Positions 62,222 through 64,000 of a DNA stretch of 64,000 nucleotides are shown piece after piece (position 1 is the first letter of the stretch; every line of letters begins with the position of its first letter). The position numbers and the translations under genes were made by a program. The stretch covers positions 3,612,408 through 3,676,407 of the forward strand of contig CAJFCJ010000006.1 in the NCBI GenBank assembly GCA_904063045.1, written 5' to 3'. The notes under the pieces are model-generated. The model saw only the letters and a program-made list of their open reading frames with translations, was not told the DNA's origin and searched no databases. Source of the stretch: Dimorphilus gyrociliatus (Eukaryota; Annelida; Polychaeta; Dinophilidae).

Positions 62222-64000
62222 ATGGCGGACGACAGTAATGATAACACTACGGCGTCTTCATCTAACGGTGAAGTCGTAGCTACTGATGCTGCGGCTACCA
62301 ACGAAAATACACAAGTAAGTTCGGATTTTTCCAGTTTAAACTAGTAAACAAGAGCTGAGTCATCATGGAATGTTCCACGTGCGTCACCCAACAGAGGATG
62401 ACTATTTAATGATTCAGACCCGCAACATTTCTTTTAGGGGTCAACATTTAATCGCATCTTACTTTTAATTGCCGTTGTATTTTAGGTCCAACAAAATGGG
62501 CAAAATGCTGAAAATCAACAACCTAGGCCTGGCGGATGGGCGATATTTAAATCTTTGTTATTCCGAATGTTCATCATGTATATGATAGCCAGTTTTTTTA
62601 GACGCCCTCAACAACAACAAGAGCCTCAAAAAGGTCCTGATGGCAAACCTATGCCATCTTATGGACCAGCAACGAACATGTTTCCCAAAGGATTGGCTTT
62701 GGATTTGTATGCTTATTTATCGGAGTCAGAAGTTTTTGATGACTTCAAACCTGAATCATTATTCTGGTTGGAAGAGGAGCTTGAGTATGGAGATTGGACT
62801 AGTGGTTTGACGAAAGATGGAACCTATATTAAAGACGGAAAGATAAAGGCCACTCCCGTAATTAATCACACAACTTTAGATAATTTTTCATTATTTTAAT
62901 TAAATCTTTCAGACTATTCAAAACAACGGCTCCATATATTTGCATGTTTTCATCGTTAAGGCGGGTAATTCACCTGATCCCAGAGATTCTAGTTACGATA
63001 AAAAATTTACTATCAAGAAAACCAAGCGTTCGTATTTTCTAATTATCATATCTATTGGCTAATTTTATAATGGCTTACAGGATTGAATAAATTTAAGAAA
63101 AGGAAATTTGTCCAAACGGTAAATCTTCTAACTGGAAAAAGCGATGCTCATCCTGATTTAATTAGAGTAAGATATCAAATTTAAAACTCTCTAAAAGCTT
63201 TTAATCAATCGTGTATGTAGGCTCAAAATGAATCAAAATATGAAATTCTTTCCCACTGGCATCCAAATCTTACTATTAACCTAGTTGATGATCATACAGC
63301 CTGGACTAGGGGAGCCGTACCAGCTCCCTTAGATGAATGTAAGTTTCGAAATTATAAATTTTTTTTAGTTTATCACTTTACTTTTTTACAGTTATCGAAT
63401 TTCATCCGACTGTTAATCAGTACTATCCTGTTGTATATTTAAATGATTATTGGAATATGAACAATGAATATTTTCCCCTTAATGACACAATCAAGTGAGT
63501 TTTGATATAGTGTTAATATATTTTTTATCTAAATATTGAATATTTTCGCAGAGAATTGAACTTTTCATTAACATTCGCTCCAATGTCACTATTTAAATGG
63601 CAGATTTATGCTGCTCAATCGATGAGAAATAAATGGTATAGTTTCATGTCAGATATGAATGATGGGGACGATGAAGATCAAGACTCATTGAAAGTAAACA
63701 CTTCAACTATTGTAAAAATATTTACTAATTCTTTGTTTTATACAGCAAACTTTAATCGAAACTAATCCGTATCTTTTAGCTTTAACTGTTGTTGTTTCAC
63801 TAGTTCATAGTGTTTTTGAATTTTTGGCTTTTAAAAATGGTAATGTTGCAATACGTAGTGATTTAATCCAGAAGTATCAAATTTATCTTCTTTGTAGATA
63901 TTCAATTTTGGAAAAATAGGAAATCTTTAGAAGGACTCTCTGTTCGATCAGTATTTTTCAATGTGTTTCAGTCATTAATAGTCTGTTTATATGTACTTGA
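62222..64000 (+). CDS. CLPTM1: CLPTM1 family membrane protein, 3' end outside window
   Basis: Multipass ER protein; in vertebrates CLPTM1 retains GABA-A receptor subunits in the ER and limits their forward traffic. Visible exons: 62222-62314, 62486-62857, 62913-63027, 63081-63166, 63221-63338, 63392-63494, 63552-63693, 63746-63839 and 63898 to the window end. A polar N-terminus (MADDSNDNTTASSSNG) and a first membrane segment (FRMFIMYMIASFF) lead to the large luminal domain with MFPKGLALDLYAYLSE, HPNLTINLVDDHTAW and EFHPTVNQYYPVVYLND, then NPYLLALTVVVSLVHSVFEF and DIQFWKNRKSLEGLSVRSVF. The remaining transmembrane part lies beyond 64000. Confidence 0.95.

Overview
This window is nuclear DNA of a small-genome bilaterian animal. 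Twenty-three protein-coding genes fit in 64 kb, most introns are about 50-70 bp with GT..AG ends and AT-rich interiors, and intergenic spaces are often only 100-500 bp. The gene set (G9a/GLP methyltransferase, menin, taspase, CDK5, IP3 receptor, cytohesin, lemur kinase, ADP-glucokinase, the ciliary protein CCDC96, CLPTM1) is animal, and retention of menin, taspase and ciliary genes argues against a nematode. A compact-genome lophotrochozoan such as a miniature annelid (Dimorphilus-like) is my best guess; this is inference, not proven by the sequence. No bacterial, viral, CRISPR, tRNA or rRNA feature was seen.

Layout. 0.3-12 kb (+): an EHMT/G9a histone H3K9 methyltransferase, a divergent unconventional myosin, a small secreted orphan and a Hes-type bHLH-Orange repressor. 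13-16 kb (+): an orphan single-pass protein with EGF and thrombospondin type 1 modules. 16.9-20.4 kb (-): a lemur-type transmembrane kinase. 20.8-28.2 kb (+): cytohesin (Arf-GEF), UBOX5/RNF37 and an SLC7 amino-acid transporter. 28.4-34.7 kb (-): a very divergent ionotropic glutamate receptor-like protein, an M28-fold protein lacking both metal-binding histidines, and adenylate kinase 2. 35.2-37.3 kb (+): CCDC96/CFAP184. 37.4-45.7 kb (-): an IP3 receptor with only six coding exons and an altered selectivity filter. 46.0-64 kb: small heat-shock protein (-), WDR54 (+), taspase-1 (-), CDK5 (+), HPRT (-), ATPAF1 (+), ADPGK (+), menin (-), and CLPTM1 (+, cut by the window edge).

I rebuilt exon joins by hand, following reading phase across each GT..AG intron; all complete models close in frame. 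The genes are unrelated housekeeping, signalling and chromatin genes rather than a functional cluster. Several lie head-to-head with 200-500 bp between start codons and probably share promoters (sHSP/WDR54, TASP1/CDK5, HPRT/ATPAF1, MEN1/CLPTM1, LMTK/cytohesin, AK2/CCDC96).

I found no dedicated novel multi-gene system. The observations most worth a second look are residue-level: a Phe-to-Tyr change at the product-specificity switch of the EHMT SET domain, the non-canonical pore of the glutamate receptor-like protein, the altered IP3-receptor filter, the His-less M28 protein, a Hes protein without WRPW, a candidate microexon in cytohesin, and an alternative first exon in the myosin gene.
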